Shown in pieces: positions 26,147 to 35,528 of a DNA stretch of 64,000 bases. Source of the DNA: Bog-159 sp963738375 (GTDB lineage: Bacteria; Acidobacteriota; Terriglobia; Bryobacterales; Bryobacteraceae); the NCBI GenBank assembly GCA_963738375.1, contig CAVTWL010000002.1, positions 372,001 to 436,000 on the forward strand, read 5' to 3'. The notes under the pieces are model-generated. The model saw only the letters and a list, made by a program, of their open reading frames with translations. It did not search any database and had not been told where the DNA came from. Positions within the stretch are counted from its first letter, which is position 1. Each line of letters starts with the position of its first letter. A program made the translations under genes and the position numbers.

Positions 26147-28384
26147 TTAGACCGTTTGAGACTGTAGTTGCTTTTCGAGAGAACCTTCGATGGTGGCGAT
26201 GAGATCGTTGATGCCGGCTGAGATCAGGATGGCGCCGCGATTGCCGATGGAGAGCAGGCGGTTGGCGGTGATCCCTACCTGGGGAGCGGCCACGCGGTGG
26301 CGGGCGGCGATCTCGGCTACAGCCTGAGGCTTGGCCGTTGAAAGGAGAATGCGGGAGGGAGCTTCGTGGAAGAGCAAGAATTCGGGCGCGAGATCGGATT
26401 CAAAATGCAGCGCTGCGCCGACACCGCCTTGGGAGCATTCGGCGGCGGCGACGGCTAAGCCGCCATCGCTCAGGTCGTGGGCGGATTCGGCGAGACCGGC
26501 GGCGACGATTTCACGCATCGCGTCATGCACGCGCTTTTCATAGTCCATGTCCAGGGCGGGCGGCAGGCCCCAGAGTTCGCCGGCAATCACCTTGGCGTAT
26601 TCAGTACCGCCAAAGCGGGTCTGGTCGCAGTCGCCGATGCCTCCGAGCAGGACGATGGGACGGCCGGGGGCTTTGAAATCGCGGGTGACTGGAGCGGCGG
26701 TTTGCATGAGTCCGACGATGCCCATCACCGGAGTCGGCCAGATGCCTTCGCCTAGAGTTTCGTTATAGAGGCTGACGTTGCCACCGGTAATGGGGGCGTC
26801 AAAAAAGCTGCAGGCTTCGGAGATGCCTTCGATGGCGTCGACCAGTTGGCCCATAATTTCGGGGCGTTCCGGATTGCCGAAGTTGAGGCAGTTGGTGGCG
26901 GCGACGGGCTGCGCGCCGACGACCGCCAGATTGCGGCAGCTTTCAGCTACAGCCAGGCGGGCGCCTTCCCGCGCGGAGAGATAGCAATAGCGGCTATTGC
27001 CGTCCAAAGACATCGCTACCGACACCCCGTTTTCTTTGATGCGCACCACGGCCGCGTCGGCTCCGGGGCCGGAAATCGTGTTCGTCCGCACCATGTAGTC
27101 GTACTGTTCCCAGATGTAGCGCTTGCCGCAGACGTCGGACGAGGCGAGAAGTTTTTTCAGCGCTTCGGTGGGATCGATGGGGGGAAGCGGCGCGGAAGGC
27201 GCGGCCGGCTGCGTGGGAGGCGGAACATAGGGACGGTCGTAGAGAGGAGCTTCGTCGGCGAGTTCGCGGTTGGGAATTTCGGCGACGGTTGCGCCATGCT
27301 GTTTGACACGCAGGAGACCGTCGCCGGTGACTTCGCCGATGGTGACGGCGTCGAGGCCCCACTTGCGGAAAACGTGGAAAACCTCATCCTCCCTGCCCTT
27401 CGCGGCGACGAGCAGCATGCGCTCCTGGGACTCGGAGAGCATAATTTCGTAGGGCGTCATGCCGGTTTCGCGCTGGGGGACGAGATCGAGTTCAATTTGA
27501 ATGCCGGTGCCGCCGCGGCTGCCCATTTCACAGGTAGAGCACGTGAGGCCGGCGGCGCCCATATCCTGGATGGCGACGATGGCGCCTGTTTGCATGGCTT
27601 CGATGCAGGCTTCCAGGAGGAGTTTTTCCATGAATGGATCGCCGACCTGCACATTGGGCCGCTTTTGCTTGGACTCTTCGGTGAATTCCGCGGAGGCCAT
27701 GGAGGCTCCGTGGATGCCGTCGCGGCCGGTCTTGGCGCCTACATAAATGACGGGATTGCCGACGCCGGCGGCGCTGGCGTAGAAGATGTCCTCTTTGCGC
27801 GCGACGCCGAGCGCGAAAACATTGACCAAGCGGGTTGCCGTTGTAGCACGGCTCAAAGATGCATTCGCCACCGATGGTGGGGACGCCAAAACAGTTGCCG
27901 TAGTGCGCGATTCCGGCGACGACACCCTGCAAGATGCGGCGGTTGCGGGCGTCCGTCGCCGTCCCCCCCCGGAATTGGCCAGGGGACCGAAGCGGAGGGA
28001 ATCGAGGACGGCGATGGGGCGCGCGCCCATGGTGAAGATGTCGCGCAGAATGCCGCCGACCCCAGTGGCCGCGCCCTGGAAAGGCTCGATGAAGCTGGGG
28101 TGGTTGTGGGATTCGATCTTGAAGGCGATGACGTAGCCGCCGCCGATATCGACCACCCCGGCATTTTCGCCGGGGCCCTGAACCACCAGTTTGCCGCGCG
28201 TAGGGAGCTTTTTCAGGTGCAGGCGGGAACTCTTGTAGGAGCAGTGCTCGCTCCACATGACGCTGAAGACGCCCAACTCGGTGTAATTTGGCTCACGGCC
28301 CAGGATGCCGACGATTTTCCGGTATTCGGATTCGGTGAGCTGGTGCTGGGCGATTAAGCCGGGAGTGATCGCGATGGCGCTCAT
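26147..28384 (-). CDS. purL: Phosphoribosylformylglycinamidine synthase, PurL subunit, with two compensating indels
   Basis: A 745-codon small-type PurL, which converts FGAR to FGAM with PurQ supplying ammonia. Landmarks are FSVMWSEHCSYKSSR (about 42), HNHPSFIEPFQGAATGVGG (about 93), GASMASAEF (about 225), SESQERML (about 300) and SDGGLAVAAAE (about 640). Codons for about residues 142-185 are read in the wrong phase: the family sequence NRRILQGVVAGIAHYGNCFG through PCYNGNPL is present one frame over. It is entered at a run of eight C on the plus strand (27961-27968) and left near 27830, where NPL should continue VNVFALGVARKE. The net frame is restored, so the open frame survives but about 45 residues are scrambled. 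The ATG overlaps the purQ stop by four bases. Confidence 0.92.
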   Translation of the reverse strand: MSAIAITPGLIAQHQLTESEYRKIVGILGREPNYTELGVFSVMWSEHCSYKSSRLHLKKLPTRGKLVVQGPGENAGVVDIGGGYVIAFKIESHNHPSFIEPFQGAATGVGGILRDIFTMGARPIAVLDSLRFGPLANSGGGRRRTPATAASCRVSSPESRTTATVLASPPSVANASLSRATTATRLVNVFALGVARKEDIFYASAAGVGNPVIYVGAKTGRDGIHGASMASAEFTEESKQKRPNVQVGDPFMEKLLLEACIEAMQTGAIVAIQDMGAAGLTCSTCEMGSRGGTGIQIELDLVPQRETGMTPYEIMLSESQERMLLVAAKGREDEVFHVFRKWGLDAVTIGEVTGDGLLRVKQHGATVAEIPNRELADEAPLYDRPYVPPPTQPAAPSAPLPPIDPTEALKKLLASSDVCGKRYIWEQYDYMVRTNTISGPGADAAVVRIKENGVSVAMSLDGNSRYCYLSAREGARLAVAESCRNLAVVGAQPVAATNCLNFGNPERPEIMGQLVDAIEGISEACSFFDAPITGGNVSLYNETLGEGIWPTPVMGIVGLMQTAAPVTRDFKAPGRPIVLLGGIGDCDQTRFGGTEYAKVIAGELWGLPPALDMDYEKRVHDAMREIVAAGLAESAHDLSDGGLAVAAAECSQGGVGAALHFESDLAPEFLLFHEAPSRILLSTAKPQAVAEIAARHRVAAPQVGITANRLLSIGNRGAILISAGINDLIATIEGSLEKQLQSQTV

Positions 28385-29052
28385 ATTTTGAGCGCCGCCG
28401 ACTGAAGCATGGACTGGAAAACCACCAATCCATCGCTCGATCCCATCAGTGGTTCGGTAGCGCGTTCGGGGTGAGGCATTAGACCCATGACGTTGCGTTG
28501 TTTGTTTAGGATACCGGCGATATCGCGCAGGGAGCCGTTGGGGTTATCCAGGTAGCGAAAGGCGACGCGGTCTTCGGCTTCGAGCTGGTCGAGGGTGCGT
28601 TCGTCCGCCACATAGCAGCCTTCGCCATGGGCGATGGGAACGCGTAGTATTTGGGCAGGCTCCGCGGCCGAAGTGAAGGGCGAGTCGATTGTTTGCGTGC
28701 GCAGGCGGACTTGGCGGCAGATGAATTTCAGATTCTGGTTGCGGACGAGGGCGCCGGGCAACAGTCCTGCCTCGACTAGAACCTGGAATCCATTGCAAAT
28801 GCCGAGCACCAATCCGCCATCCGCAGCGAACTTGCGAACAGCAGCCATGACCGGGGAAAACTTGGCGATAGCGCCGCAACGCAGGTAATCGCCGTAAGCG
28901 AAGCCGCCGGGCAGAATGACGGCGTCAATGTCGCCCAGCGATGCCGAGTCGTGCCAGATAAAATCAGCGCGATGACCGAGGTTTTTATTGACCGCAAACC
29001 AGGCATCGTGATCGCAATTGCTGCCGGGAAAGACAATCACGCCAAATTTCAT
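28381..29052 (-). CDS. purQ: Phosphoribosylformylglycinamidine synthase, glutaminase subunit
   Basis: A 223-residue class I glutamine amidotransferase subunit that delivers ammonia to PurL. It starts KFGVIVFPGSNCDHDAW. The nucleophile elbow is GLVLGICNGFQVLVEAGLLP (Cys about residue 86). The His/Glu pair of the triad lies in the C-terminal MGLMPHPERATEP (about 193). It is the first gene of the purQLF run. The small third subunit gene purS, usually just upstream in this type of system, is not found in the 125-base spacer or nearby. Family certain. Confidence 0.96.
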   Translation of the reverse strand: MKFGVIVFPGSNCDHDAWFAVNKNLGHRADFIWHDSASLGDIDAVILPGGFAYGDYLRCGAIAKFSPVMAAVRKFAADGGLVLGICNGFQVLVEAGLLPGALVRNQNLKFICRQVRLRTQTIDSPFTSAAEPAQILRVPIAHGEGCYVADERTLDQLEAEDRVAFRYLDNPNGSLRDIAGILNKQRNVMGLMPHPERATEPLMGSSDGLVVFQSMLQSAALKI

Positions 29053-29210
29053 GAGCTTTGAAAATCCGGGGAGGTTACAACCTATATTAGCAAAGGCAGA
29101 AGGCCGGCCGCATCGAGCTCGGGGTTAGATTTCAAATGAAAAAAAGGAGTACATCCTCCCGCTAGACCTGTGCCATAATGGCTCATTCAAACGGTAGGGC
29201 GCAGCGGAGC

Positions 29211-30329
29211 ATGAGCGATCAAAAAGGGATAAGCCGGCGAGCGGTTGTGCTCGGCTCGGCATTGCTGCCCGCAATGGGCGCCGCACTGGCCCAAACATCG
29301 AAGACTATTGTTGTTTCCAGTGGTAACGGGGAGCGGGCCTGCACGCGCGCGATGGAAGTTTTGAGATCGGGCGGGGACACGCTGGACGCCGTGATCGAGG
29401 GCGTGAATATCAACGAACTCGACCCCGAAGATACTTCGGTTGGCTACGGCGGTTTGCCGAACGAAGAAGGCGTAGTAGAGCTGGACGCCAGCGTAATGCA
29501 CGGGCCGACGCGGCGGGCCGGGTCGGTGGCGGCGATTCGCGGCAATAAGACGCCGTCAAAGATCGCGAAGCTGGTGATGGAGAAGACGGACCACCTGATG
29601 CTGGTGGGCTCCGGCGCGGGAAAATTCGCGCAGGAGATGGGCTACCCGGAAGAAGACTTAATGACCCCGAAGTCGCGCATGGCGTGGCTGACGTGGAAGA
29701 TGTCGTTACGGGATCCGGACGGGCACAGCAATTGGGGCCCAGGTCTCGATGCGCCGAAGCACAAGACGATGGCGCGACTGAAGGAAATGTTTCCGCAGGC
29801 GGACGAAGAGACGCTGCTGTGGGCGTGGGACATGGCGGTAAATCCGACGCACGGGACGATTAATTGTCTTTCCCGAAACAGCAAAGGTGAGATGTCCGGT
29901 GTCACGACGACGAGCGGGATGGCTTGGAAAATTCCCGGACGAGTGGGGGATTCGCCGATCATCGGCGCAGGGTTGTACCTGGATCAGGATGTAGGCGGCG
30001 CGGGATCGACCGGCCGCGGGGAAGAGAACATTCGTATCGCGGGGGGGCATACCGTGGTGGAGAACATGCGCCATGGGATGACGCCGCGGGATGCGTGTTT
30101 GGAAGCGCTGAAACGTGTCGCGCGGAATTTCGATAACGACATGGAACGGCTGCAAAAAGTGGATTTGCATTTTTACGCGCTGCGGAACGACGGGGAATAT
30201 GCCAGCGCGTCGTTGTGGAATGGGGAAATACATGGGGGCAAGCTTCAGCCCGCTCAATGCGCGGTCAACGACGGCAGCGGTGCAAGCCGGTTGGAGACCA
30301 GTGCGTATCTTTTCGAACGAAAAGCTTGA
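29211..30329 (+). CDS. N4-(beta-N-acetylglucosaminyl)-L-asparaginase / isoaspartyl peptidase family
   Basis: About 372 residues of the Ntn-hydrolase asparaginase-2 family, nearest in pattern to aspartylglucosaminidase. An export signal with twin Arg (SRRAVVLGSALLPAMGAALA) is followed by DAVIEGVNINELDPEDTSVG then GYGGLPNEEGVVELDASVM. The autoproteolytic Thr is in NPTHGTINCL (about residue 215); the substrate loop GMAWKIPGRVGDSPIIGAG follows (about 245). The family needs self-cleavage before that Thr. I preferred ATG 29211 because CGGAGC precedes it; ATG 29178 is in frame but adds residues before the signal. Probably degrades glycoasparagines or isoaspartyl peptides outside the cytoplasm. Confidence 0.9.
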   Translation: MSDQKGISRRAVVLGSALLPAMGAALAQTSKTIVVSSGNGERACTRAMEVLRSGGDTLDAVIEGVNINELDPEDTSVGYGGLPNEEGVVELDASVMHGPTRRAGSVAAIRGNKTPSKIAKLVMEKTDHLMLVGSGAGKFAQEMGYPEEDLMTPKSRMAWLTWKMSLRDPDGHSNWGPGLDAPKHKTMARLKEMFPQADEETLLWAWDMAVNPTHGTINCLSRNSKGEMSGVTTTSGMAWKIPGRVGDSPIIGAGLYLDQDVGGAGSTGRGEENIRIAGGHTVVENMRHGMTPRDACLEALKRVARNFDNDMERLQKVDLHFYALRNDGEYASASLWNGEIHGGKLQPAQCAVNDGSGASRLETSAYLFERKA

Positions 30330-30388
30330 GTCCCGTGTCGCGGGGTTGAATCAGAAAATTGAATCGAATCTATCGGTAAGTCTGAAGA

Positions 30389-31048
30389 ATGGCTCAGATC
30401 TTTCATCACAGCACGAACACGCTTTCGCGCGTCTTTCTTTACGGCGCGGTTTTTGCCCTGGGCTTTGTGGTGTGGTGCCTTGCCACGCTGAACAGCTCAG
30501 GCTACACCACGCGCCAAAATGAGGTGCGCCAACAACCGATCCCATTCAGCCACGTACACCACGTGGCTGACGATGGAATCGACTGCCGTTACTGTCACAC
30601 GACAGTGGAAGTATCCAACACGGCCAACATTCCGCCTACGAAAACGTGCATGAACTGCCACTCGCAGATTTGGAGCACGGCGCCCATGCTGGAGCCGGTG
30701 CGGGAAGCTTTCAGGACCGGCGAACCCATTCAGTGGACACGGGTTCACGACTTACCGGACTACGTTTATTTCAACCACAGCATTCATGTAAACAAAGGTG
30801 TAGGCTGCGAGACGTGCCACGGACGGGTAGACAAGATGCCGCTGATGTACCAGGCGAATTCGCTACAGATGGAGTGGTGCCTGGACTGCCATCGCAATCC
30901 GGAAAAGCATGTCCGGCCGCGTTCGGAAGTATTCACGATGGGTTACGAGCCGAAAGAAGATCAAGAGACGATGGGGCGCCGTTTGGTGGCTGAATACAAG
31001 ATTCAGGACGCACGCGCTTTGACCAGTTGTTCGACCTGCCACCGCTAA
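30389..31048 (+). CDS. actA: Alternative complex III pentaheme cytochrome c (ActA)
   Basis: A 219-residue multiheme cytochrome that opens the alternative complex III operon. An N-terminal membrane anchor (LSRVFLYGAVFALGFVVWCL) is followed by exactly five CxxCH heme-binding motifs: CRYCH (about 66), CMNCH (88), CETCH (141), CLDCH (165) and CSTCH (215). Distal His residues as in cytochrome c7/c3 folds are visible (FSHVHHVAD, FNHSIHV). In characterised complexes ActA passes quinol electrons on the periplasmic face towards ActE and the oxidase. It ends eight bases before actB. Confidence 0.95.
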   Translation: MAQIFHHSTNTLSRVFLYGAVFALGFVVWCLATLNSSGYTTRQNEVRQQPIPFSHVHHVADDGIDCRYCHTTVEVSNTANIPPTKTCMNCHSQIWSTAPMLEPVREAFRTGEPIQWTRVHDLPDYVYFNHSIHVNKGVGCETCHGRVDKMPLMYQANSLQMEWCLDCHRNPEKHVRPRSEVFTMGYEPKEDQETMGRRLVAEYKIQDARALTSCSTCHR

Positions 31049-31056
31049 AGCCGACG

Positions 31057-34000
31057 ATGAGTGAACCAAACAATCCGTTCAATGTGTTCGGGGACGCCGG
31101 GCATCATCACGATCACGACCACGACGACCATCATCACGACGATGCTTCCGCCGCGCCAGAAGGCCGGCTGGATCTGGAAGGCGTGAAGGCGCTGCTGGGC
31201 AAGTCGCACGGACGTGAATACTGGCGCAGCCTCGAAGACCTGGCGCAAACCGACGCGTTTCAAGATTTGATGCATCGCGAATTTCCGCGCTATGCATCGG
31301 AATGGCAAGACGGCGACAGCCGGCGTAATTTCATCAAACTGATGGGTGCTTCGCTGGCGCTGGCCGGATTGACGGCATGCACGAGGCAACCGATCGAACT
31401 CATCACGCCGTACGCGCGGCAACCGGAAGAACTGGTGCCGGGTAAGCCGTTGTTCTTTGCCACGGCGATGCCGATGGGCTCCAGCGCCACGGGATTGCTG
31501 GTGGAAAGCCACGAGGGCCGGCCCACCAAGATCGAAGGCAATCCGGATCATCCGAGCCAAGGCGCTTGCGATGTTTATGCGCAGGCTTCGGTGCTTGGAC
31601 TATACGATCCAGACCGTTCGCAGGCTCTGACACTGGAAGGCGAGATCCGGTCGTGGGGCGCATTTCTGGGCGCTGTCCAGCAGACCATCAATCAGCAGAA
31701 AAGCAAGCGCGGCGCGGGGTTCCGGATTCTGACGGAGACGGTGACGTCGCCGACGATGGCTTACCAGATTCAGGAATTGCTGAAGGTTTACCCGGAAGCT
31801 AAATGGCACCAGTGGGAACCTGCGGGCGCGCATTCGTCACGGGCGGGAGCGCAACTGGCATTTGGACAACCGGTCAACACCGTCTACAACTTCAGCGCGG
31901 CCGATGTGGTCGTGGCGCTGGATTCGGATTTTCTATCGTCGGGGCCAGGCAGCTTGCGCTATACGCGCGAGTTCTCGGCGCACCGGCGGGTGCGCGCCGG
32001 TCAGACGCAGATGAGCCGGTTGTACGTGGTGGAGCCGATGCCGACTCCCACGGGCACGAAGGCCGACCATCGTTTGGCGCTGAAGGCCGCGGACGTAGAA
32101 CAATTCGCATGGAGCCTGGCGTCGGCTTTGGGCGCGGATACAGGCGGGCGCAAAGGCGCTGCGACTGCGGCGGATCATTGGATCGGGCCGATCGTGCGCG
32201 ACCTGCAGCAGCACCGCGGGGCCGGGATCGTGATCGCGGGCGAACAGCAGAGCGCGGCAGTGCATGCACTGGCGCACGCCATGAACGCGGCGTTGGGCAA
32301 CATCGGCAAGACCGTGGTCTACACGGACCCGGTGGAAGCGCAACCGGTGGATCAGGTCGCTTCGCTGAATGAGTTAATCAAGGATCTGGACGCGGGCGCG
32401 GTAGACCTGCTGCTGATTCTGGGTGGCAATCCGGCTTACAACGTGCCGGTGGAGATCGGCTTTCGGGACCGGCTGAAGAAAGCCGGCATGCGGGTTCACC
32501 TGAGTCTGCACGAAGACGAGACCAGCGAACTGTGCCACTGGCATTTGCCCATGACGCATTACCTGGAAACGTGGAGCGATTGCCGGGCGCACGACGGCAC
32601 GACAACAGTAATGCAGCCGTTGATCGCACCGCTGTATGCGGGCAAGTCGGCGCACGAAGTGTTGACCATGCTGACAGGGCAACTGGAGCGGACCTCGTAC
32701 CAGATCGTGAAGGATTACTGGGCGACGCAGCATACGGGCGCCGATTTTGAAGCGTGGTGGCGCAAGGCGGTGCATGATGGCGTTGTGCCGGACACGGCCC
32801 TGCCGGCCAAGACGTTTGCGCCGCGGGCCGGGTGGGCAGCATCGGCTGCGCCGGCGGCCACGCCGCAAGGCCTGGAGGTGGTCTTCCGGCCCGACCCCGC
32901 GGTGTACGACGGACGGTTTACCAACAACGGTTGGCTGCAAGAATGGCCGCGTCCCATCACGCAGTTAACGTGGGATAACGCAGCAATTTTCAGTCCCAAG
33001 ACCGCGCAGGAAAAGGGCGTAGTGACCACCGACCTGGTGGAGATCCAATATGCCGGCTATAAGATGCGGGCGCCGGTTTACATTCAGCCGGGGCACGCGG
33101 ACGGTTCGGTCACGGTCCATATGGGCTACGGCAGAACGCGGGCAGGACACGTTGGGACACGCATCGGCTTCAATATTTTCGGCATGCGGACGTCGAAGGC
33201 CCTGTGGCAGGACTACGGGCTGGAGGTCCAGAAGGTAGGCAGCGATTACCTGCTGGTTTCGGTGCAGGACTACCACGCTTTGGACACCGATCGGCACACG
33301 ATTGAGAAGGCGAACATCGCGGAGTATCGCAAGAATCCGGATTGCATCAAGGAAGATTACGAGCAGCCGCCGCCCGAGTTGACGCTTTATCCCGGGTTCA
33401 AATACGACAAATATGCCTGGGGCATGGCGATCGACTTATCGGCCTGCACAGGCTGCGGCGCTTGCGTAGTGGCTTGCCAGGCGGAGAACAATATTGCGGT
33501 GGTGGGCAAGGAAGAAGTGCACCACGGCCGCCATATGCACTGGCTGCGCGTGGACAGCTACTTCCACGGAGCGGTGGAGAATCCGGAGATTTACAACCAG
33601 CCGGTGCCTTGCATGCAGTGTGAGAATGCGCCGTGCGAACTGGTGTGTCCGGTCCAGGCGACCAACCATAGCAGCGAAGGGCTGAACGATATGGTCTACA
33701 ACCGCTGCGTGGGTACGCGATATTGCTCGAATAACTGTCCTTATAAAGTGCGCCGCTTTAACTTCTTCCTGTATTCGGATTTCAAGACACCGAGTTTGAA
33801 GCTGCAGCGCAATCCGGACGTCACGGTCCGCAGCCGCGGCGTAATGGAGAAGTGCACCTACTGCGTGCAGCGCATCAACCACGCCAAAATCGAGTCCGAG
33901 AAGGAAGACCGGCAGGTGCGGGATGGAGAGATCCAGACGGCGTGCCAGGCAACCTGTCCGGCTGAAGCGATCATATTCGGCAACATCAACGATCCCAACA

Positions 34001-34122
34001 GCCGGGTGGCGAAGATGAAAGCGGAGAAAACGAATTACGGGCTGCTGGCGGATTTGAATACGCGGCCGCGCACGACGTACCTGGCAGCGCTGCGCAATCC
34101 GAATCCGGAGATAGAAGGCTAA
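31057..34122 (+). CDS. actB: Alternative complex III iron-sulfur/molybdopterin-fold subunit (ActB)
   Basis: A 1021-residue fusion of a molybdopterin-oxidoreductase-like domain and a ferredoxin domain. A His/Asp-rich head (GHHHDHDHDDHHHDD, about residues 10-25) precedes a Tat-like segment SRRNFIKLMGASLALAGL (about 88). The C-terminal part holds four Fe-S cluster motifs: CTGCGACVVAC (about 797), CMQCENAPCELVCP (about 852), CVGTRYCSNNCPY (about 884), CTYC (about 934) and CQATC (about 964). In the known complexes the Mo-fold half has no cofactor. ATG 31057 was picked because it follows the actA stop; the longer frame reads into actA. No frameshift is seen over 3 kb, in contrast to actC and cox below. 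Confidence 0.95.
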   Translation: MSEPNNPFNVFGDAGHHHDHDHDDHHHDDASAAPEGRLDLEGVKALLGKSHGREYWRSLEDLAQTDAFQDLMHREFPRYASEWQDGDSRRNFIKLMGASLALAGLTACTRQPIELITPYARQPEELVPGKPLFFATAMPMGSSATGLLVESHEGRPTKIEGNPDHPSQGACDVYAQASVLGLYDPDRSQALTLEGEIRSWGAFLGAVQQTINQQKSKRGAGFRILTETVTSPTMAYQIQELLKVYPEAKWHQWEPAGAHSSRAGAQLAFGQPVNTVYNFSAADVVVALDSDFLSSGPGSLRYTREFSAHRRVRAGQTQMSRLYVVEPMPTPTGTKADHRLALKAADVEQFAWSLASALGADTGGRKGAATAADHWIGPIVRDLQQHRGAGIVIAGEQQSAAVHALAHAMNAALGNIGKTVVYTDPVEAQPVDQVASLNELIKDLDAGAVDLLLILGGNPAYNVPVEIGFRDRLKKAGMRVHLSLHEDETSELCHWHLPMTHYLETWSDCRAHDGTTTVMQPLIAPLYAGKSAHEVLTMLTGQLERTSYQIVKDYWATQHTGADFEAWWRKAVHDGVVPDTALPAKTFAPRAGWAASAAPAATPQGLEVVFRPDPAVYDGRFTNNGWLQEWPRPITQLTWDNAAIFSPKTAQEKGVVTTDLVEIQYAGYKMRAPVYIQPGHADGSVTVHMGYGRTRAGHVGTRIGFNIFGMRTSKALWQDYGLEVQKVGSDYLLVSVQDYHALDTDRHTIEKANIAEYRKNPDCIKEDYEQPPPELTLYPGFKYDKYAWGMAIDLSACTGCGACVVACQAENNIAVVGKEEVHHGRHMHWLRVDSYFHGAVENPEIYNQPVPCMQCENAPCELVCPVQATNHSSEGLNDMVYNRCVGTRYCSNNCPYKVRRFNFFLYSDFKTPSLKLQRNPDVTVRSRGVMEKCTYCVQRINHAKIESEKEDRQVRDGEIQTACQATCPAEAIIFGNINDPNSRVAKMKAEKTNYGLLADLNTRPRTTYLAALRNPNPEIEG

Positions 34123-34134
34123 AGACCGTCGACC

Positions 34135-35528
34135 ATGGCTGACGAAAGACAACTTGCTGACGAAGAAGTAGGGCCGGCGCCGGTAATCGCTCCGGGCTAC
34201 ACGTTCGGCACGGTAACCGACCAGATCGCTTCGGTCGTGCTGACGCGCCGCACGCCCGTATTCTGGGTGGCGTGCTTCGCGGGTGGATTCTCGCTGCTGC
34301 TGCTGTTCTTGTGGTCGCTGGTGCTGTTGCTGGCGAAGGGCGTGGGCATCTGGGGCATCAAGATCCCGGTCGGGTGGGGCTTTGCGATCACGAACTTCGT
34401 GTGGTGGATCGGAATCGGCCACGCGGGCACGCTGATTTCAGCCATCCTGCTGCTGCTGAATCAGAGCTGGCGGAATTCGATCAACCGTTTCGCCGAAGCC
34501 ATGACGCTGTTCGCCGTGGCCTGCGCGGGCATGTTTCCGCTGCTGCACATGGGCCGTCCGTGGCTGTTCTACTGGATGTTCCCGTACCCCAACACCATGG
34601 GCGTGCAGCCGCAGTTCCGCAGCCCGCTGGTGTGGGACGTATTCGCGGTATCGACGTACGCGACGGTGTCGGCGCTTGTTCTGGTTTGTGGGGCTGATGC
34701 CGGATTTGGCGACGCTGCGCGACCGCGCGCCGAACCGCTTGTCGCGCGCTTCACTTACGGCATGCTGGCGATGGGCTGGCGCGGTTCGGCGAAGCACTGG
34801 AGAATCACGAAATGGCGTCGCTGCTGCTGGCCGGCCTGGCGACGCCGTTGGTGCTTTCCGTGCACACCGTGGTCAGCTTCGACTTCACCATCGCGATCGT
34901 GCCTGGCTGGCACAGCACATTCTTCCCGCCTTACTTTGTGGCGGGCGCTATTTATTCGGGCTTTGCGATGGTGCTGGTGCTGGCCATTCCGCTGCGGCAT
35001 GTTTACGGCCTGAAGGGGCTGATCACCGACAAGCACCTGGACAATTCGGCAAAGTGATGCTGGCCACCGGACTGATCGTGGCTTACGCGTACATCCTGGA
35101 AACTTCACAGCGTGGTACAGCGGCAACGTATATGAGAGTGCGGCCATCTGGCACCGCATGACCGGACCGTACGCGGGTTCGTACTGGTTCCTGATCACCT
35201 GCAATATCGTGGCGCCGCAGGCGTTGTGGTTCAAGAAGATCGCGGACCAAGCCGGCTGTTGCTGTTCTCTGGCTCGCTGATGGTGCTGGTGGGCATGTGG
35301 CTGGAACGCTATCGTGATCATCGTTATCGAGCCTGGCGCAGGATTATCTGACTTCTTCGTGGCGCATATTCCACCCGACGCGCTGGGACTGGGCGACTTA
35401 TCTGGGCACCATCGGATTGTTCACTTTCCTGTTCTTCCTGTTTATCCGGCTGCTGCCCATGATTTCGATTTTTGAAGTCCGCACGCTGCTGCCGCAAGCC
35501 AAAGTGGAGGAGGAGGCTGAAGCGATGA
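34135..35528 (+). CDS. actC: Alternative complex III quinol-binding membrane subunit (ActC, NrfD-like), many frameshifts
   Basis: An NrfD/PsrC-like ten-helix membrane subunit that is expected to bind quinol. The first 180 codons are clean (VGWGFAITNFVWWIGIGHAG, LLHMGRPWLFYWMFPYPN). From about 34677 the family sequence hops frames at least nine times: FWFVGLMPDLATLRDRAP, TYGMLAMGWRGSAKHW, ENHEMASLLLAGLATPLV with SVVSF-like VVSFDFTIAIVPGWHSTF, KVMLATGLIVAYAYILE, TAWYSGNVYESAAIWHRMT, VGMWLER, then SWRIFHPTRWDWATYLGTIG and IRLLPMISIFEVRTLLP. The order and spacing are normal, so the gene is complete apart from single-base indels. The 3' end is placed at the ATGA overlap with actD. Confidence 0.85.

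Noticed and set aside
26846..28357. 503-codon open frame on the plus strand opposite purL
   Set aside because: Antisense shadow created by high third-position GC of purL; low-complexity Gly/Ala/His composition and no motif.
33436..34422. 328-codon minus-strand frame opposite actB/actC
   Set aside because: Shadow of the ferredoxin domain of ActB, whose cysteine motifs settle the strand.
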